A stretch of 64,000 nt of DNA, taken from NCBI RefSeq assembly GCF_000969825.1, contig NZ_KQ033919.1, positions 362,030-426,029 on the forward strand, written 5' to 3'. The translations under genes and the position numbers were made by a program. Origin of the DNA: Parabacteroides gordonii MS-1 = DSM 23371 (lineage in GTDB: Bacteria > Bacteroidota > Bacteroidia > Bacteroidales > Tannerellaceae). Of the stretch, positions 61,509-64,000 are shown one piece after another. Position 1 is the first letter of the stretch. Each line of letters opens with the position of its first letter. Under the pieces are notes generated by a model. That model did not search any database, had not been told where the DNA came from, and saw nothing but the letters and a program-made list of their open reading frames with translations.

Positions 61509-64000
61509 ATGAAACACAATTCTCTTTCTTTACTTTGCTGGTTTATTATGGCTTGCGGATTATTTCCGCTCTCTGCGCAGCAAAAGAACCTGTTGACAAT
61601 CCCCGAACCGGGGGAGAAGACCCTGGTCAATTCCGGATGGCTGGCACGCAAGGCTAATGAGATGAAAACGGACGGAAATACCCTGAGCACCGCCCCTTTG
61701 GATAAAGCCGGTTGGATGCCCGCCCGTGTACCCGGAACCGTCCTGACAACCCTTCTCGAAAACAATCTCTATCCTGCTCCCGAATTCGGCATGAACAATA
61801 ACCTAATCCCCGATATCTATGAAGCAGGCAATGATTTCTACACCTACTGGTTTGTCTGCCAATTTGAAACACCTACCCTGCAGGAAGGACGGACTGTCTG
61901 GCTGAACTTCCGTGGTATCAACTACAAAGCCGAACTGTTTATGAACGGTAAACGGCTCAATAATACGACCCACGAAGGAATGTTCCTGCGGAAATCATTC
62001 GATATAACAGATCATCTTCGGAAAGAAGGAACGAACATCCTGGCCGTCCTCGTCTATCCCCCCACTTATCCGGGAGATCCGAATGGCGGACAAGGCGGCG
62101 ACGGACTCATCGCCCGCAACAACACCATGCAATATACCCCCGGTTGGGACTGGGTACAACCGATCAGGGATCGTAATACCGGTATCTGGGATGAAGTATC
62201 GATCACTACCACCGGTGCTGTTACCGTCCGGTCACCTTATGTTGTAACGAAGGTTCCGGGTGTCCGTTCACCGGAGAAAAAAACACAGGAAGATGCCTTT
62301 GTAAAGACTTCGGTAGAGGTTGAGAATATAACAGAAACGCCGCGTAAAGGCGTATTGATTTGTGAAACGAATGGAATGCGTCTGACCGAGCAACTTACCT
62401 TGTCTCCCTATGAAAAGAAAGAAGTACAATTCACCCCGTTGAAAATAAAAAATCCACGCCTGTGGTGGCCGAACGGAATAGGAGAGCAACCCCTTTACGA
62501 CATGCATATCTATTTCGAGTCGGATAACCGGATCAGCGATAGCGAACATTTAAAATACGGTATCCGTGAAATCACAAGCGATAAATGCCCCGACAATGGC
62601 GGCCGTCGTTTCTTCGTCAACGGACAGAAGATCTATATGACAGGGGGAAATTATATCTCCTCCGACTGGCTTCTCCGTCTTTCCCCCGAACGCTACCGCG
62701 ATGAAGTCCGTTTCCATGCCGAAATGAACCTGCGCATGATCCGTGTCTGGGGTGGTGCCCTGCTCGAACGTCCCGAATTCTATGCCGCCTGTGATGAGTT
62801 TGGAATATTGGTATTCCAGGATCTCTGGGGAAGCGGCGATTGCAACGGTGCCTGGGAAGACCCGATGAAAACCGACTCACGCCAGCGTCGCTGGGAATAC
62901 CCCGATAATCACGATCTCTTTATCGCCTCGGTAGAAGACCAGGTAAAAATGATACGTAACCACCCGAGCCTTTGCCTGTGGTGTGGAGCCAACGAATGGC
63001 CTTTGGCAAAGAACATCGACAAACAGTTGAAAGAAAAAGTATTCCCCCAACTCGATCCCGAACGCCTTTTCGTCAGCTATTCGACCGACTCCCTCTTTAC
63101 CCGCAACCTCTTGGGTGATAATGGCGACGGCCCTTACGGTATCCAGGAGCCGGAATGGTTCTTTACGTTCCGTTCACATCCGTTCAATCCCGAAGCCGGC
63201 TCGGTCGGTTCGCCCGAAGTAGAGAGCATGCGGGAGATGATGACGGAAAGAGATCTGGCAGGCTTTCCTCGGAAAGGTTTTACCCGTAATGCCACCTGGC
63301 GTTATCATCGTGACCTGGGTTATCAGGATCATTTGGAACGTTACGGTGAAGTGAAGGACATCGAAACCTATTGCAAATACGCCCAGGTTGTGAACTATGA
63401 CCAATACCGCAGTTTCATGGAAGGCTGGGGGTCTCACCTGTGGGACTGGTACACCGGCATACTGATCTGGAAAACCCAGAATCCGTGGACTTCCCTTCGT
63501 GGCCAGATGTACGACTGGTTCCTCGACGTCAACGCTTCCCTTTATGGTACACGTAAAGGATGCGAACCCCTGCATCCCTTCTATAATCCCGTCACCCGGC
63601 AGGTAGAGTTGTTGAATACCACCTTGTCCGATTACCCGGATTTGATTGTAAATGCCCGTATCTACAACACCGGCGGTAAACTTTGTTGGGAAAAGGAAAT
63701 AAATCCGAAGGCAAAAGCCAATACGGTAGAGCCCTTGTTTGATGTTTCTGTCCCGGAAGAGATACAAGGTGTTTATTTTCTCCGCCTGTCTATGCAAACG
63801 GCCGAGCCCACTCTGCCTTCCAATGCAGACGCTGTATTACCGGAAACACCGAATATCTATTGGCTGACTACGCTCCCGAAAGATTATTCCGGCTTGACCC
63901 GTTTGCCTGAAGCAAAGCCTGAAGTAAAAGTCTCCCTGCAACGCGAAGGAACAACCTATTCCGGTGTCATATCGCTCCATTCGGAAACAAATATCTCTTT
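61509..64000 (+). CDS. GH2 glycoside hydrolase, partial (runs off the right edge)
   Basis: Starts at the ATG at 61509 with a signal peptide (SLLCWFIMACGLFPLSAQ) and stays open to the last base, about 830 codons. GH2 order: sugar-binding domain (~45-205, WMPARVPGTVLTTLLEN, YWFVCQFET), Ig-like domain (~215-335), and TIM barrel (~345-650) with GGNYISSDWLL and the acid/base Glu in CGANEW. The layout resembles exo-beta-glucosaminidase or mannosidase-type GH2 enzymes rather than LacZ. The C-terminal Ig domains are cut by the window edge. It has no visible neighbours of the same pathway. Confidence 0.88.
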   Translation, partial: MKHNSLSLLCWFIMACGLFPLSAQQKNLLTIPEPGEKTLVNSGWLARKANEMKTDGNTLSTAPLDKAGWMPARVPGTVLTTLLENNLYPAPEFGMNNNLIPDIYEAGNDFYTYWFVCQFETPTLQEGRTVWLNFRGINYKAELFMNGKRLNNTTHEGMFLRKSFDITDHLRKEGTNILAVLVYPPTYPGDPNGGQGGDGLIARNNTMQYTPGWDWVQPIRDRNTGIWDEVSITTTGAVTVRSPYVVTKVPGVRSPEKKTQEDAFVKTSVEVENITETPRKGVLICETNGMRLTEQLTLSPYEKKEVQFTPLKIKNPRLWWPNGIGEQPLYDMHIYFESDNRISDSEHLKYGIREITSDKCPDNGGRRFFVNGQKIYMTGGNYISSDWLLRLSPERYRDEVRFHAEMNLRMIRVWGGALLERPEFYAACDEFGILVFQDLWGSGDCNGAWEDPMKTDSRQRRWEYPDNHDLFIASVEDQVKMIRNHPSLCLWCGANEWPLAKNIDKQLKEKVFPQLDPERLFVSYSTDSLFTRNLLGDNGDGPYGIQEPEWFFTFRSHPFNPEAGSVGSPEVESMREMMTERDLAGFPRKGFTRNATWRYHRDLGYQDHLERYGEVKDIETYCKYAQVVNYDQYRSFMEGWGSHLWDWYTGILIWKTQNPWTSLRGQMYDWFLDVNASLYGTRKGCEPLHPFYNPVTRQVELLNTTLSDYPDLIVNARIYNTGGKLCWEKEINPKAKANTVEPLFDVSVPEEIQGVYFLRLSMQTAEPTLPSNADAVLPETPNIYWLTTLPKDYSGLTRLPEAKPEVKVSLQREGTTYSGVISLHSETNIS

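Overview
The window looks like the chromosome of a gut-type Bacteroidales bacterium, most plausibly Parabacteroides or a close relative; the genus is inferred. Supporting signs are two SusC/SusD pairs, a hybrid two-component regulator, a sigma/anti-sigma pair feeding an STN-bearing SusC, Mfa1/FimA-type fimbrial lipoproteins, an IntDOT-like tyrosine recombinase, and promoters of the TTG-N19/21-TAnnTTTG type. No tRNA, rRNA or CRISPR array was seen.

Region 1 (1-6526, minus strand) is a fimbrial operon: two HU-family genes, an Mfa1-type subunit with a Pro-Asp repeat, a FimB/Mfa2-type anchor, a second fimbrillin-like lipoprotein and a partial secreted protein. A tyrosine recombinase gene lies upstream. 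Between it and the operon is a segment of about 0.4 kb bounded by exact 17-bp inverted repeats (5160-5176 and 5555-5571). The right repeat covers the recombinase stop codon, and only 25 bp separate the left repeat from the first operon gene. I read this as a candidate invertible (ON/OFF) promoter.

Region 2 (6660-10941) holds an isoaspartyl peptidase/asparaginase, a secreted esterase and a CPA2 antiporter. Region 3 (about 11-31.4 kb) is a uronate-polysaccharide utilisation locus: alginate/glucuronan-lyase-like protein, GH88, GH2, a small XRE-like regulator, a hybrid two-component system, SusC, SusD, a 1329-residue multidomain protein (NPCBM-like, propeller/hydrazine-synthase-like, two CXXCH motifs, SUMF1-like) and a decayed lyase gene. 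Region 4 (31.4-42.1 kb, minus strand) is a second locus: two-domain DUF1080 protein, Gfo/Idh/MocA oxidoreductase, TIM-barrel isomerase-like protein, ECF sigma factor, FecR, SusC and SusD. It fits uptake and oxidative (3-keto) cleavage of glycosides.

Region 5 (42.2-61.4 kb) is mostly housekeeping: trmD, nrfA (no nrfH beside it), an orphan sensor kinase, pheT, a YebC-family regulator, an outer-membrane protein, a 6-bladed propeller protein, yaaA, an HU/winged-helix protein, a DJ-1-family protein, lipoproteins, a PLD-like protein, an ADP-ribosylglycohydrolase and clpB. A GH2 enzyme runs off the right edge.

Three intergenic sites (4187-4314, 26758-26886, 53386-53461) carry short tandem arrays of palindromes with a 22-23-bp period. 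The sequences are unrelated but the geometry is the same; this is the least explained signal in the window.
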